NCBI GenBank assembly: GCA_965223105.1
Contig: OZ244987.1
Coordinates: 3,038,001-3,102,000 of the forward strand
Source of the DNA: JABDMH01 sp965223105
Lineage (GTDB): Bacteria; Bacteroidota; Bacteroidia; Chitinophagales; Saprospiraceae
Direction of reading: 5' to 3'
DNA length: 64,000 bases
The translations under genes and the position numbers were made by a program. The notes below the pieces were generated by a model. It was not told where the DNA came from. It was given only the letters and a program-made list of their open reading frames with translations, and ran no database searches. Shown one piece after another: positions 1-8,927 of this stretch (within the stretch, counting starts at the first letter, position 1; the number at the start of each line of letters is the position of its first letter).

Positions 1-596
1 AGACAGTCGATGGGAAGCAATCCTACCATATCCAACCAATATTGCAGGAGCCTGAGTCCAATCTGAAAATAATTTGACCCCTCATAATACCGACCCTGGT
101 GATTAAAGTATAATGCAAAATCATCAGTGTTAAGAATGCTCGTCTCAATGATGAATAATCCATCTTCTCTAACAAAGCTTCGTGCTATGATTAAACCTGC
201 CAGAGGATCCATCATATGATAGAGAATTCCACTAAAATTGACCACATCAAACCGTTCCTCACAATCCCATTTAAATTCCTCCAAACTCTTGCCGGATTGA
301 TACTGGAAGTCTACATCATAAATTCCCTTTAGATAGTTTACTCGAGAGGTTAGATCCAAACGATCATAAGCCGTTATCTCGTCCGCATTTTGACGAAACA
401 TCAGGATGGGCACCAATCCTTCCTGAGTTCCGATATCCAGGCAATTACAGTTTGCCAGCTCAATATGACTTAGAACTTTTCTTACCATTCCCAAAGCGGT
501 CCGCAATCGGCCATTGGTAAAGGTGTGATCGTCTATTTGAATCCTATAGTACCACCTTTCGTTCAATACTGATGAATAAATAGAACCTGAATCCAT
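1..596 (-). CDS. SAM-dependent class I methyltransferase (C-terminus beyond window)
   Basis: The visible 198 residues start with MDSGSIYSSVLNERWYYRI. They contain a motif-I-like CLDIGTQEGLVPI at about residues 53-65, then YDRLDL as the acidic end of the second strand, and FDVVNFSGILYHMMDPL in the motif-IV region. This is the Rossmann layout of class I methyltransferases. The opening W-Y-Y-x-I followed by the Gly-rich motif resembles the CmoB/DUF1698-like group (family knowledge), but the substrate cannot be told. The ATG lies 9 bases past the stop of the upstream glycosyltransferase, so the two are probably cotranscribed. The gene runs off the left edge, so its length and C-terminal domains are unknown. 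Likely role: methylation of a sugar or other small molecule in a glycan pathway (inference from neighbours). Confidence 0.7.
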   Translation of the reverse strand, partial: MDSGSIYSSVLNERWYYRIQIDDHTFTNGRLRTALGMVRKVLSHIELANCNCLDIGTQEGLVPILMFRQNADEITAYDRLDLTSRVNYLKGIYDVDFQYQSGKSLEEFKWDCEERFDVVNFSGILYHMMDPLAGLIIARSFVREDGLFIIETSILNTDDFALYFNHQGRYYEGSNYFQIGLRLLQYWLDMVGLLPIDC

Positions 597-605
597 ATTG
601 ACAAA

Positions 606-2597
606 CTATTTTGGAGTCGTGCTTTTAAGCTCGAGGTACTCCTCGGCCTCAATCGGCTCACTCACCGGTTTTATTGAGCCGTCTGTATGGCCGTAATGCT
701 CCGGGAAAATAGGTCTATCCGGTGAAATCCTTATCTCGTCGATGGTTGCTGATACACCATTCAAGTATTCCGCATGACCAAAAAACAGTACATCTTCCCG
801 AATATTTCCTACACCAATCCAGACATAAACCTGATTTAAGGAAAGATAAATCTTCTTTCGCTCCTGCTGTATGAACAGTCCAATCTGGTAGGATTTTCCC
901 ATCCCTAAATGAAGCAACTCCTCGAAGGCATCCCCTTGTGTAAACCAAAGCAGTTGATAACCCTTCTGAACCAGCTTATTGCCACCCCATTTGAACCACA
1001 AAAATTCAAGAGTTGATGGCTGCTGTATCAATCGAATAATAAATGTAATATGCACCTGGTAATGAAGCAACTTCGTAGGGAGTAAATGGCTGATATTGAT
1101 GGTCCCATACATTTTACCCACTTTGATAGATGAAGATGCTAATGAACGGGCTTTAACCGTTTCATCTTGCGGTTCTAGCTGTCCTGTATCATCCTTTCGA
1201 AGCAATTTTCCGTGTAAAATGTAGGTATGTCTGTGAGCCTTCTGGAGTGAGATGATATTATGACGATCACCTCCAGTAAATTTTGGATGACCAGAATAAT
1301 TTTGAATAAAATCTGTGTAGACAAATTTATGAAATATAGACTGGCAATAATTCCAATGAGCATCGTCATGTAAGTACAAATACATACCTACATCATAGGC
1401 AATTCGCGGGTCCCGGTGATTGACCATATGATCCAAAAAATGTTTAAACTCATTACCGACAAATTTTCTAAAGGCAGGATCTCCCACTGCATAAATCGCA
1501 TTTCCATTAATGTGGTTGCGAAAATTTTTATCCAGTGGAGAGTTCCCCCGATAGATGCTTCCCATAACCCAAAAGTCATTCCCAATATTTGCTAATATCC
1601 GCTCCAAACAGCCAAGCCAGTCTGGCCTTATGGGAAAACAATCAGCCTCCATTTGAAAAATAAATGGATATTGAAGCAAGGACTGCACCATGAAATAAAA
1701 GAGATTGTTCGGACCTGACTTATATCCACCACGAGGCGGCCTCTTCAAAAAATGGAGAGGACCGGCATCTATATATTCAAGAGAGTATAGATTATCTTGG
1801 TCCGTTAAATCTGCTGAGAGAAATTTGACATCTCTAAATGATGAATTCACATTTTGGCACCTCTCAAAGGTATCCATTATCTTCCGTTGTGCCTTTTCAG
1901 TGAGACCCTGCCCATATAAATAAATGAGGTCCACCACCGGTGTGGTAGGAAGATCAAAGTAAGGTGCAGTATTTGGAGAATTCCAGGTCTCCAGATTCTT
2001 AACATGCAGGTCAGTCTCAGATGCAATGGTTGGAATAACAACCGCACCCAATCTCCTCTCTTTGGCGGCAATTCTATCCAGGGTATCTTGGAAATTATTC
2101 TTTTGTTTATAAATAAACCATTTTGGAAATTCATCAATACTTAGGGCTTCCTGGATCAGATATTGAATCCTGCTGTCGGTAGATAAAGGATTCCCGTAAA
2201 CGTGGATATGCCTATAGGATCGCGTGGAGAGAACCATTAAGCTACTTAGATAAATCGATGACCTTACATCCAGACCATCAATAATCTGGTCTTTGAAATA
2301 TCGAAGCTGATCAAGGCACTTCTCGAGAGTCCAAAGATTAACATTCCAACCGGCTGGAGGCCGAAAATCATTGCTGCAGAATACTCCCCGAACCTGCCTG
2401 GACTGGATAAGATCCCCCAGCTTTGAAACATGATCTTCCCATTCGCCCGGTAGGAGGCAAAGATAGGAAGGAGATCCATAAAATGTCGAAAAGTGATCCG
2501 GAGCAAAAAAGTAAATAGTATCCACATTCTTCAACCGGCTGATCCTGAGATCAAGAGATTTATCCGGATGATAAACACCAACTAAATGCTCAAGCAC
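606..2597 (-). CDS. Putative glycosyltransferase with C-terminal beta-rich domain
   Basis: Predicted protein of 663 aa with a GTG start; the upstream stop codon is only 6 bases away and no better ATG lies nearby. The middle part (about residues 185-450) looks like a GT-A-type nucleotide-sugar transferase. It has an EAD acidic motif at 317-319 in FQMEADCFPIRPDWL, then DFWVMGSIYRGN and HINGNAIYAVGDP, which resemble acceptor and substrate loops of such enzymes. Residues 1-180 form a separate alpha/beta region I do not recognise. Residues about 490-640 are beta-strand rich (for example SATIDEIRISPDRP) and could be a lectin-like jelly roll. No signal peptide is visible, so it is probably cytosolic. 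It sits between a coiled-coil protein and a methyltransferase in a tight leftward operon, which fits glycan or lipid-linked sugar assembly. The family call is inference. Confidence 0.55.
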   Translation of the reverse strand: MLEHLVGVYHPDKSLDLRISRLKNVDTIYFFAPDHFSTFYGSPSYLCLLPGEWEDHVSKLGDLIQSRQVRGVFCSNDFRPPAGWNVNLWTLEKCLDQLRYFKDQIIDGLDVRSSIYLSSLMVLSTRSYRHIHVYGNPLSTDSRIQYLIQEALSIDEFPKWFIYKQKNNFQDTLDRIAAKERRLGAVVIPTIASETDLHVKNLETWNSPNTAPYFDLPTTPVVDLIYLYGQGLTEKAQRKIMDTFERCQNVNSSFRDVKFLSADLTDQDNLYSLEYIDAGPLHFLKRPPRGGYKSGPNNLFYFMVQSLLQYPFIFQMEADCFPIRPDWLGCLERILANIGNDFWVMGSIYRGNSPLDKNFRNHINGNAIYAVGDPAFRKFVGNEFKHFLDHMVNHRDPRIAYDVGMYLYLHDDAHWNYCQSIFHKFVYTDFIQNYSGHPKFTGGDRHNIISLQKAHRHTYILHGKLLRKDDTGQLEPQDETVKARSLASSSIKVGKMYGTINISHLLPTKLLHYQVHITFIIRLIQQPSTLEFLWFKWGGNKLVQKGYQLLWFTQGDAFEELLHLGMGKSYQIGLFIQQERKKIYLSLNQVYVWIGVGNIREDVLFFGHAEYLNGVSATIDEIRISPDRPIFPEHYGHTDGSIKPVSEPIEAEEYLELKSTTPK

Positions 2598-2603
2598 AAT
2601 TTA

Positions 2604-2933
2604 TCATTTGCGCACGCGAAACCAACTTCTTCCCAAGTGGTAAACAGAAACCAGCACCTTGTATAAAAAATGATCTGCTATGGTCTTTCTGAAAGCCTCT
2701 AAGTCCTGGATGACTTGTTCCTTAGCTCGCAACTTATGCTTTAATAATTTGATGGTATTCTTTTGGTTTTCAATGATTAACCACTTTGACTGAAGACTTT
2801 TGTTTTGATCGCGGATGATTTCTTGAAGATGTTTAATTTCTGCTTGACGGGACTGCACTGCCTTGATTTGGCCGGTATGAGTATCGTCTAAAGTCCCAGT
2901 CGAAATTGTTGAGGTGTCCTTTGAATGATTCAT
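2604..2933 (-). CDS. Small coiled-coil protein of unknown function
   Basis: 109 aa, starting MNHSKDTSTIST. Residues about 25-80 are charged and heptad-like (IKHLQEIIRDQNKSL, IKLLKHKLRAKEQVIQDLEA), predicting a coiled coil. The C-terminus, YKVLVSVYHLGRSWFRVRK, is amphipathic and basic and could touch the membrane. No enzymatic motif is seen. It is the first gene of the leftward trio: its TGA lies 6 bases from the GTG of the glycosyltransferase. Short coiled-coil proteins of this kind often accompany glycosyltransferases in surface-glycan clusters, so an assembly or scaffolding role is possible (inference). It is clearly coding by composition, but the function is unknown. Confidence 0.6.
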   Translation of the reverse strand: MNHSKDTSTISTGTLDDTHTGQIKAVQSRQAEIKHLQEIIRDQNKSLQSKWLIIENQKNTIKLLKHKLRAKEQVIQDLEAFRKTIADHFLYKVLVSVYHLGRSWFRVRK

Positions 2934-2963
2934 GATGTCATTTCATGTGATCTAGATGGATTG

Positions 2964-2992
2964 AAGGTGTTCAGTAAGATTATTGACACCTT
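2964..2992. repeat. Inverted repeat upstream of the glycosyltransferase operon
   Basis: AAGGTGT at 2964-2970 and its perfect complement ACACCTT at 2986-2992 flank a 15-base spacer. It lies about 30 bases upstream of the first ATG of the leftward operon, so it could be an operator or a leader hairpin. A 7-bp repeat can arise by chance. Confidence 0.25.
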
Positions 2993-3185
2993 GCATTGTG
3001 CATTATATTTCCAGTATTTTACCGCCTACTAGTCAGCAGAATATCACCTGCAATCAAACAAATATAGTGAATCAAACGATCTCCTCTAGTATCAGTATCA
3101 CTATGGGTCATAATACTCTGCCGTAGGAAGGCTGAAGCCGATCAGTATCCAGAAGGATATGATCATTGAGTGGGCATTATCTTCT

Positions 3186-5561
3186 TCATCGCAATACGTC
3201 CTCAAATAATCGAAAAATACGCTTGTACTCATCTGCCCAGCTGGAGGGTTCTACAAAACCATGGCCTTCCATGGGGAATATCGACAACTCCCAATGGTCT
3301 TTTCCCGCTTCGATAAATCTTTGACTCATCCGCACCACATCCTGAAATTGTACGTTACTATCTACCATCCCGTGCAACATGATGAGTTTTCCCTCTAAAT
3401 GTTCGGCATGGTAAATAGGGGAACTGCGGTAATAGGCAATGCTGTCTTCCATAGGTGTATTCAAGATATTCGAAGTATAACCATGGTTGTAGTGCGCCCA
3501 GTCCGTAACGCTGCGTAGTGCAGCTCCACAAGCGAAAGTACCTGGTGCGGTGCACAGAGCCATCAGTGTAATAAAGCCTCCGTATGAACCACCATAAATT
3601 CCAACTCGGTCTGGATCAATACTGTGGTTTTCGATGAGATACCTGGCACCATCCACCTGATCAGACAGGTCTTTGCTCCCCATGTGCCTGTAGATAGCCG
3701 TTCGCCAGTCTCGACCATACCCAGCACTAGCCCGATAGTCGATATCCAAAACCGTATAGCCATGGTCAGTCAATAAATTGTGAAACATATATTCCCGGTA
3801 GTAGCTACTCCACCACTTATGCACGTTATGTAAGTAGCCCGCTCCATGTACAAAGATAACAGCCGCCCCATTTGCTTGGTCCGCAGTTGGTTTATACATC
3901 CTTGCAGGAACAGAAGCACCATCTCTTGCCTGGAAATAGACAATTTCTGGATCTCGCCAGGGATAAGCATTAAAGGCTTCGGTGGTAGACTCTGTAACCT
4001 GCAGCATCTCTCCATCCGGTTGATTGTCCATGATATAGAGCTCGGTCGGTCGGTTGCTGTAACTGTATAAAACAGCCAGATCATGTTCATCCGGAGACAA
4101 TGTCACTAGGTGTGATCCTGGCCGTGTTGTGATCTGCTCCCATTCACCATTTTCAATAGACAAGCGGTAAAAATGATTTTCAAATGGACTTTTCTTGCTT
4201 GCCTGCAGGAAAAAATACTCACTGTCTTTTGACAATTGCGCTTGGGTAATCTCGAAGTCGCCAGAAGTCAAGGCACTTTTCTCTTGCTCCAAAAAATTGT
4301 ACGAATATAAATGGGAATATCCGGACACCTCGCTGTGAAACCAAAATGTCTGATCATCAATCCAGCCGACGTTTCCAGCACTAAAGTTCCAGCCGCTAAT
4401 CCCAGGTCCTCCGATCCAAGCTGTATCTCTTTGTCGATCCAGTAAATTTAGTCCTCCATCAACCGGATCCAGGCTCATGATCCAACGATCTTTGTTGTCC
4501 TGCGAACGGATCACTAATACGCTTCTATTACCGGAGGCATTGTAGAAAGGACCGTGAAATATCACGGAGCGTGGCGATGAAAAAGTGTCGACATACGTGC
4601 TGTCACTGGAATGATAAAGTTTCAGGAAATCTGGTTTATCATAAATAAATGGAATCTGCTGAGGATCAACAATATAACTGGTATCGGAGGATCGATCGTA
4701 GATCCAAAATTCAAACTGATTCTGCGCACTTCCCACCTTGGCTCTCGCTGGCGATAGCTGTAGATAACCGTCTTCAGTGACATAGGCAGGCACTTGAGTC
4801 CGCTTACTTGCTGACTGATCGGTCAAACGGTAGAAAATATATCGTAAATCAGGACTGGCAGACAACGCCGATAATCCCTTTCCATTTAAATAAATTGGCC
4901 TGGGACGGATCGGATCTCGCATTTTCCCTATTTTCTCGCGATACGCCTGGTCATCACTTCTCTCTTTCAGCACCGAGAAATATTCCAGTTGATCGCGCTT
5001 TAACCACTTTCGTTGTTCAGATAATTCTTTCTCTTTTTCAGCATTACCTTTAATAAATTGAGTGATCTGCTCAATCGTTCCGGTAGAAATATCCCAAGTG
5101 TACAGATTATCACCCTTCTGAAATATTATTTTCTCATTACCCAATGAAAAACCAACATTTGATTCAGCTGAGACGGTCTTGGTGATCTGCTGAAATTTGC
5201 CAGAATTTCTATTGAAAAGGAAAAGATCACCATCTTTAATGCAGATCGACATTTGACCATCATCTGATTCTACACAGTGACTAGGTGGCACCTCATGCCA
5301 CAGGCTGTCGGGCACCTGCTGTATTTCTCTATCTGCTTTAGACCACTTATATAAATCTGGCAATGGCTTACCTTCTGGATTCCATTGAAAAAAAAGATGT
5401 TGACCATCTGGAGACCAAAAAGGTTGTGTAGGCAGGTAACCCACGAAATCGGGACCTTGCATGATTTGATCAATGGTAAGGGAAGATTGCGCAAAGGCAC
5501 CGTTGAATACTGAGAATGCGACTATGAACAATCTGAAAAGTATTACCGTCTTTTTAGCCAC
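3186..5561 (-). CDS. Exported S9-family serine peptidase (DPP4/prolyl oligopeptidase type)
   Basis: Called as 791 aa from a GTG at 5561. The frame stays open upstream to 5750, but those 63 residues are Cys- and Ser-rich and unlike the family, whereas MAKKTVILFRLFIVAFSVFNGAFAQS split after the GTG gives a clean Sec signal peptide (about residues 1-25). Residues about 30-560 form a seven-bladed propeller typical of S9B/S9C enzymes (PFWSPDGQHLFFQW near the start). The C-terminal alpha/beta hydrolase domain has the nucleophile in GGSYGG (Ser659), the acid in HGMVDSNV (Asp734) and the base in MEGHGF (His767), so the triad is intact. It should cleave dipeptides or prolyl peptides in the periplasm, feeding peptide uptake. 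It is monocistronic, with gaps of about 250 bases or more on both sides. Confidence 0.88.
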   Translation of the reverse strand: MAKKTVILFRLFIVAFSVFNGAFAQSSLTIDQIMQGPDFVGYLPTQPFWSPDGQHLFFQWNPEGKPLPDLYKWSKADREIQQVPDSLWHEVPPSHCVESDDGQMSICIKDGDLFLFNRNSGKFQQITKTVSAESNVGFSLGNEKIIFQKGDNLYTWDISTGTIEQITQFIKGNAEKEKELSEQRKWLKRDQLEYFSVLKERSDDQAYREKIGKMRDPIRPRPIYLNGKGLSALSASPDLRYIFYRLTDQSASKRTQVPAYVTEDGYLQLSPARAKVGSAQNQFEFWIYDRSSDTSYIVDPQQIPFIYDKPDFLKLYHSSDSTYVDTFSSPRSVIFHGPFYNASGNRSVLVIRSQDNKDRWIMSLDPVDGGLNLLDRQRDTAWIGGPGISGWNFSAGNVGWIDDQTFWFHSEVSGYSHLYSYNFLEQEKSALTSGDFEITQAQLSKDSEYFFLQASKKSPFENHFYRLSIENGEWEQITTRPGSHLVTLSPDEHDLAVLYSYSNRPTELYIMDNQPDGEMLQVTESTTEAFNAYPWRDPEIVYFQARDGASVPARMYKPTADQANGAAVIFVHGAGYLHNVHKWWSSYYREYMFHNLLTDHGYTVLDIDYRASAGYGRDWRTAIYRHMGSKDLSDQVDGARYLIENHSIDPDRVGIYGGSYGGFITLMALCTAPGTFACGAALRSVTDWAHYNHGYTSNILNTPMEDSIAYYRSSPIYHAEHLEGKLIMLHGMVDSNVQFQDVVRMSQRFIEAGKDHWELSIFPMEGHGFVEPSSWADEYKRIFRLFEDVLR

Positions 5562-6023
5562 TTCACACCCATATCCATGAGAAATTCTTCCGGAATGCAG
5601 GCAATAGTCAATTCCGTGAGATACCAGATCTGACCGGCACTCCAGCTTCACGCAGCAAATCCTATACTCAAGATTTGCCCAGGAATTTGCACTCAATAAT
5701 GACTTAAATTCTGGACTCATAGAGAAACTTTGATTTTCTTTGTCTTTCATACGGGTGTGATCTGTAAATCAGGTATAAGGTATAAATACTGGTGGAAAAA
5801 ACCAGCTCACAGGTGAAATTCTCTCATCAGGCATTGCAACATTGGAATAGCAAGAATAAATACCGATGGTCCGGCATGGGCCTATGGACGCTTCACTGAC
5901 TCTTCATTACGATGAAATCAAACACTGGGTCTAATGATTATCTTCTGCCAATAATATAGTTTGGGAAGTTGTTAAAAGAGAAGTGGCAAAAAGCTATCTA
6001 ATCAGAAATGACGAAATGAAGCA
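5562..6023. other. Intergenic region between S9 peptidase and histidine kinase
   Basis: 462 bases. The part from 5562 to 5750 is an open frame continuous with the peptidase, but it is judged untranslated because its residues do not look like an export signal. From 5751 to 6023 I see no coding potential, RNA gene or strong hairpin. The peptidase promoter should lie here, but no convincing TAnnTTTG box was found. Confidence 0.4.
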
Positions 6024-7376
6024 CTAAATAATCGCGGTGAATACCGAGCCCCCCTCTTCAGGCGAATATACCGAAAGTGTGCCTCCATGTTGATAGATAA
6101 TTTGCCGGCACAAAGAAAGACCTATACCAGATCCCTCTTTTTTTGTTGTGAAGAACGGAATAAATATCTGTTCCTGAATTTCTTTAGGTATGCCGGGGCC
6201 GGTATCGCCAAACCGGAAATGTAGACGATCATTTCTACGTTCAATTCCCACCCTGATTTCCTTGGTTTCACAAGCTTCTACGGCCTCGATTCCGTTTTTG
6301 ATCAGGTTAATGAAAGTCTGTTCCAGCTGATCGGGATCACCTAAAAAAGTAAGATCTTTGCCATTGTATTCCTTAAACAGAGCTACAGATCGTTCTTTCA
6401 TGAGTGGCTGCATGAGTAAGAGAATTCCATCCATGAGTTCGGCGGCATCTAATTTCGTCAGTTTTGGCAGAGGCACTTTGGTCAGTCGACGGTAATTTTC
6501 AGTAAAGTGCATTAATCCTTCGCTCCTTTTCTGAATGGCTCTGATGGCTGCGTGGACCTCTTTTCTGGTTTCACCTTCGAGTTCTTCATTAGTTTTGAAT
6601 AAATCATTGGTGGTATTTGCCAGCGATACGATCGGCGACACCGAATTCATAATTTCATGGGTCAATATCCTTATGATCTTTTGCCAGGACTTGATCTCTT
6701 GCTCTTGTAGTTCTGCATGGATATTTTGAAAAGAGAAAATCGAATATACTTCATCCTTTACTTTCAACTGTGTCATTCGGATGGAGAGTTGAATGGTTTC
6801 TTGACCGATTTCTTTGCGAAACAGCTTTTGTTCACCTATTCTGATGTTCCGAAGCAACTGATAAAGGTCCTCATCGTATTTTCTTATGGAATTGAACGAA
6901 GGAAAATAGGACTTGTGGAGTGCCATTTGTAAGGCCTTATTCATGAAAATGGTCTTGTCATCCCGGCCAAATCCAATAAGTCCAGTCTCTACTTTTTCAA
7001 CCAAAGTTTGAAAGTATTGAAATTGAATTTCTTTTTCGAGTCTAATGTTGCGGAATTTCGTATTGATCAGATTAAAAGCACCAAAGAGTGCTCGTTCTGA
7101 TTCCTCTTCCTTGGCCCCTTTGCTGTAATTCGTTTCGAAATCGTCGTATTGAATACTCATGAGAAAATTAGCCAAGACGCGATTGGTCCGATTCACCACA
7201 TTAAAGAGACTAAACACAGTAAACAATCCCAAAATCAGCAGGATAACCCCTAAGAATAGGGAGTCTTTTTGGAAGATCATATACATACCGATGCCAAACA
7301 TAGCTACCAACAGGATCACACGGGCCAGCACTTTCCTTTTAAAAGAAGACAATGTGAGGTTTCCTCTCTGGGTCAT
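6024..7376 (-). CDS. Membrane sensor histidine kinase, NtrB-like
   Basis: 450 aa from the ATG at 7376; the codon before it is TTG. Two hydrophobic segments at about residues 16-35 and 40-59 form a tight membrane hairpin with almost no periplasmic loop, so the signal is probably sensed in the membrane or cytosol. A PAS-like region follows (about 115-220). The H-box is LTHEIMNSVSPI with phospho-acceptor His240. The catalytic domain has the N-box NLIKNGIEA, G1 DTGPGIP, and the F/G2 region FFTTKKEGSGIGLSL. All kinase boxes are intact. It lies 30 bases downstream of the response regulator and should phosphorylate it. The pair stands divergent to the exporter genes, a common Bacteroidota arrangement for MacB/FtsX exporters, so cell-envelope stress or an exported compound is a likely input (inference). 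Confidence 0.9.
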   Translation of the reverse strand: MTQRGNLTLSSFKRKVLARVILLVAMFGIGMYMIFQKDSLFLGVILLILGLFTVFSLFNVVNRTNRVLANFLMSIQYDDFETNYSKGAKEEESERALFGAFNLINTKFRNIRLEKEIQFQYFQTLVEKVETGLIGFGRDDKTIFMNKALQMALHKSYFPSFNSIRKYDEDLYQLLRNIRIGEQKLFRKEIGQETIQLSIRMTQLKVKDEVYSIFSFQNIHAELQEQEIKSWQKIIRILTHEIMNSVSPIVSLANTTNDLFKTNEELEGETRKEVHAAIRAIQKRSEGLMHFTENYRRLTKVPLPKLTKLDAAELMDGILLLMQPLMKERSVALFKEYNGKDLTFLGDPDQLEQTFINLIKNGIEAVEACETKEIRVGIERRNDRLHFRFGDTGPGIPKEIQEQIFIPFFTTKKEGSGIGLSLCRQIIYQHGGTLSVYSPEEGGSVFTAII

Positions 7377-7406
7377 CAATTCTGCTTTTTAATGGATACT
7401 TTGTCC

Positions 7407-8792
7407 TCAGATTCCATACTTTTCTAATCTTCGGTACAGGGATGTTCGCGTTAAACCCAGTTCAGAAGCAGCCCTGCTGATATTACCGTCATACTTGCGT
7501 AGTGCCGCCCGGATTAATTTTTCCTCAAGTGCCTCAATGGTCATGCCCTCAATTTCCGGCAATTCCTCGATCGTTGATGTATTTGGCGTTGGACCCAAGA
7601 TAAGGTCATCGGCATGAATGGTCTTGTTGTCACACATAATCACCGATCTTTCGACGATATGACGCAACTCCCTCACATTTCCGGGCCAGGGATAACGTTC
7701 CAATTTCTCCAGGGTAGTTCTATCCAATTGAAGATCCCCTTTGCCATACTTCTTACGATATTGCTGTAAATAATATTCAGCAAGGAGGGGAATATCTCCT
7801 ACCCTCTCTTTTAGTGAGGGAAGTTTAATCTCCACAGTATTGATCCGGTATAGTAAGTCCTGCCTAAAAGTACCTTCCTTGACCATCGCATATAAGGGCA
7901 TATTGGTAGCGCAAATCAGGCGTATGTCAACATTGACGGGTCGATTGCTGCCCACCGGCAAAACTTGATGATTTTGTAGAACTTGCAACAGCTTAGCTTG
8001 TGATGGCAGCGGCAAATTGCCGATTTCATCCAGAAAAAGTGTCCCTCCAGAGGCAGCCTCAAATCGTCCGATGCGATCTTGGTGGGCACCAGTGAAAGAC
8101 CCCTTCTTATGTCCAAAGACCTCGCTCTCAAACAAGGTCTCTGGTATAGCACCCAAATCAACAGGAATAAATACATTGGATGCTCGATGAGAATGTCGAT
8201 GTATAGCACGGGCGATCAGTTCTTTGCCGGTACCATTTTCGCCCAGGATCAGTACATGTGCATCGGTGCCTGCTACTTTATCAATGGTTTTAAAGACCTT
8301 CTTCATTGCTGGTGACTCACCGACAATTTCCTGAAAAGGCTGATCAATACTTTCACTCAATACTTTTCTGGTGGCCTCGAGATGTTTTAGCTTCCGCTCT
8401 GATTGGCTGTACTCAAACGCTGCTGCGACTGTCGCTACCATTTTTTCATTACGCCAAGGTTTTTCAATAAAGTCCTTAGCCCCTGTCTTTAGAGCTTCGA
8501 CAGCAATGCTGACATCACCATAGGCTGTCATGGTGACTACCGGCACTTTTTCGTCAATTTCTTTGATCTTTCTGAGCCAATCGAGACCTTCCTGACCGGT
8601 ATCTTGGCCAGCACCAAAATTCATATCCAGCACGATCACATCTGGTTGATGTGTTCGGATGAGGCGCGGCAAGTGGTAAGGATTGTTATCGGTAAAGACT
8701 GACTTGAAATGTTGCTTAAGGAGAAATTTCAACGAAAAAAGGATGTCCTCTTCGTCGTCTATAATCAATATGGTACCTTTCTTTTTCATCAT
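7407..8792 (-). CDS. Sigma-54-dependent response regulator, NtrC family
   Basis: 461 aa starting MMKKKGTILIIDDEED; the longer frame begins at a TTG that would add five residues before the receiver domain. The receiver domain has acidic pocket DDEED and phospho-acceptor Asp56 in IVLDMNF. The AAA+ domain has GENGTGKE (Walker A), the sigma-54 contact loop GSFTGA (Ser in place of the usual Ala of GAFTGA), GGTLFLDEIGNLPL (Walker B) and the arginine-finger region FRQDLLYRIN. The C-terminal Fis-type helix-turn-helix is GNISRAASELGLTRTSLYRR. It should activate sigma-54 promoters when phosphorylated by the kinase encoded 30 bases downstream. Its start faces the adaptor gene across 135 bases, so the exporter genes are the obvious targets. 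Confidence 0.92.
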   Translation of the reverse strand: MMKKKGTILIIDDEEDILFSLKFLLKQHFKSVFTDNNPYHLPRLIRTHQPDVIVLDMNFGAGQDTGQEGLDWLRKIKEIDEKVPVVTMTAYGDVSIAVEALKTGAKDFIEKPWRNEKMVATVAAAFEYSQSERKLKHLEATRKVLSESIDQPFQEIVGESPAMKKVFKTIDKVAGTDAHVLILGENGTGKELIARAIHRHSHRASNVFIPVDLGAIPETLFESEVFGHKKGSFTGAHQDRIGRFEAASGGTLFLDEIGNLPLPSQAKLLQVLQNHQVLPVGSNRPVNVDIRLICATNMPLYAMVKEGTFRQDLLYRINTVEIKLPSLKERVGDIPLLAEYYLQQYRKKYGKGDLQLDRTTLEKLERYPWPGNVRELRHIVERSVIMCDNKTIHADDLILGPTPNTSTIEELPEIEGMTIEALEEKLIRAALRKYDGNISRAASELGLTRTSLYRRLEKYGI

Positions 8793-8893
8793 ACAAAAAT
8801 ACAACAACTGTTCGATTTCGTACAGTAGGTGCCCGCTGGCGAACGGATCAGAAGCACAGTTACAATGTTATGTATTTGAAAGTCAAAAGATTA

Positions 8894-8901
8894 TACTTTT
8901 G
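8894..8901 (+). promoter_or_regulatory. Candidate promoter of the exporter operon
   Basis: TACTTTTG matches the Bacteroidota -7 box TAnnTTTG exactly. A TTTG lies at 8875-8878, but the 15-base spacing is shorter than usual. Transcription would start near 8908, just before the AAGGAAGG ribosome-binding site of the adaptor. The overlapping TTGGCAT also resembles a sigma-54 -24 element, but the -12 GC is not present at the right spacing. The same TTTGGCAT block recurs at 15393-15400. Confidence 0.4.
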
Positions 8902-8927
8902 GCATATCTTTTCTAAGGAAGGAATAT

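Noticed and set aside
5562..5750. N-terminal extension of the S9 peptidase
   Set aside because: The added 63 residues have many Cys and Ser, no export signal, and precede a clean signal peptide at the internal GTG.
8894..8912. Sigma-54 promoter (TTGGCA ... TTTCT) before the adaptor
   Set aside because: The -12 GC is absent at the needed spacing and the start would fall at the ribosome-binding site. The TAnnTTTG reading fits better, although the NtrC-type regulator makes a sigma-54 promoter attractive.
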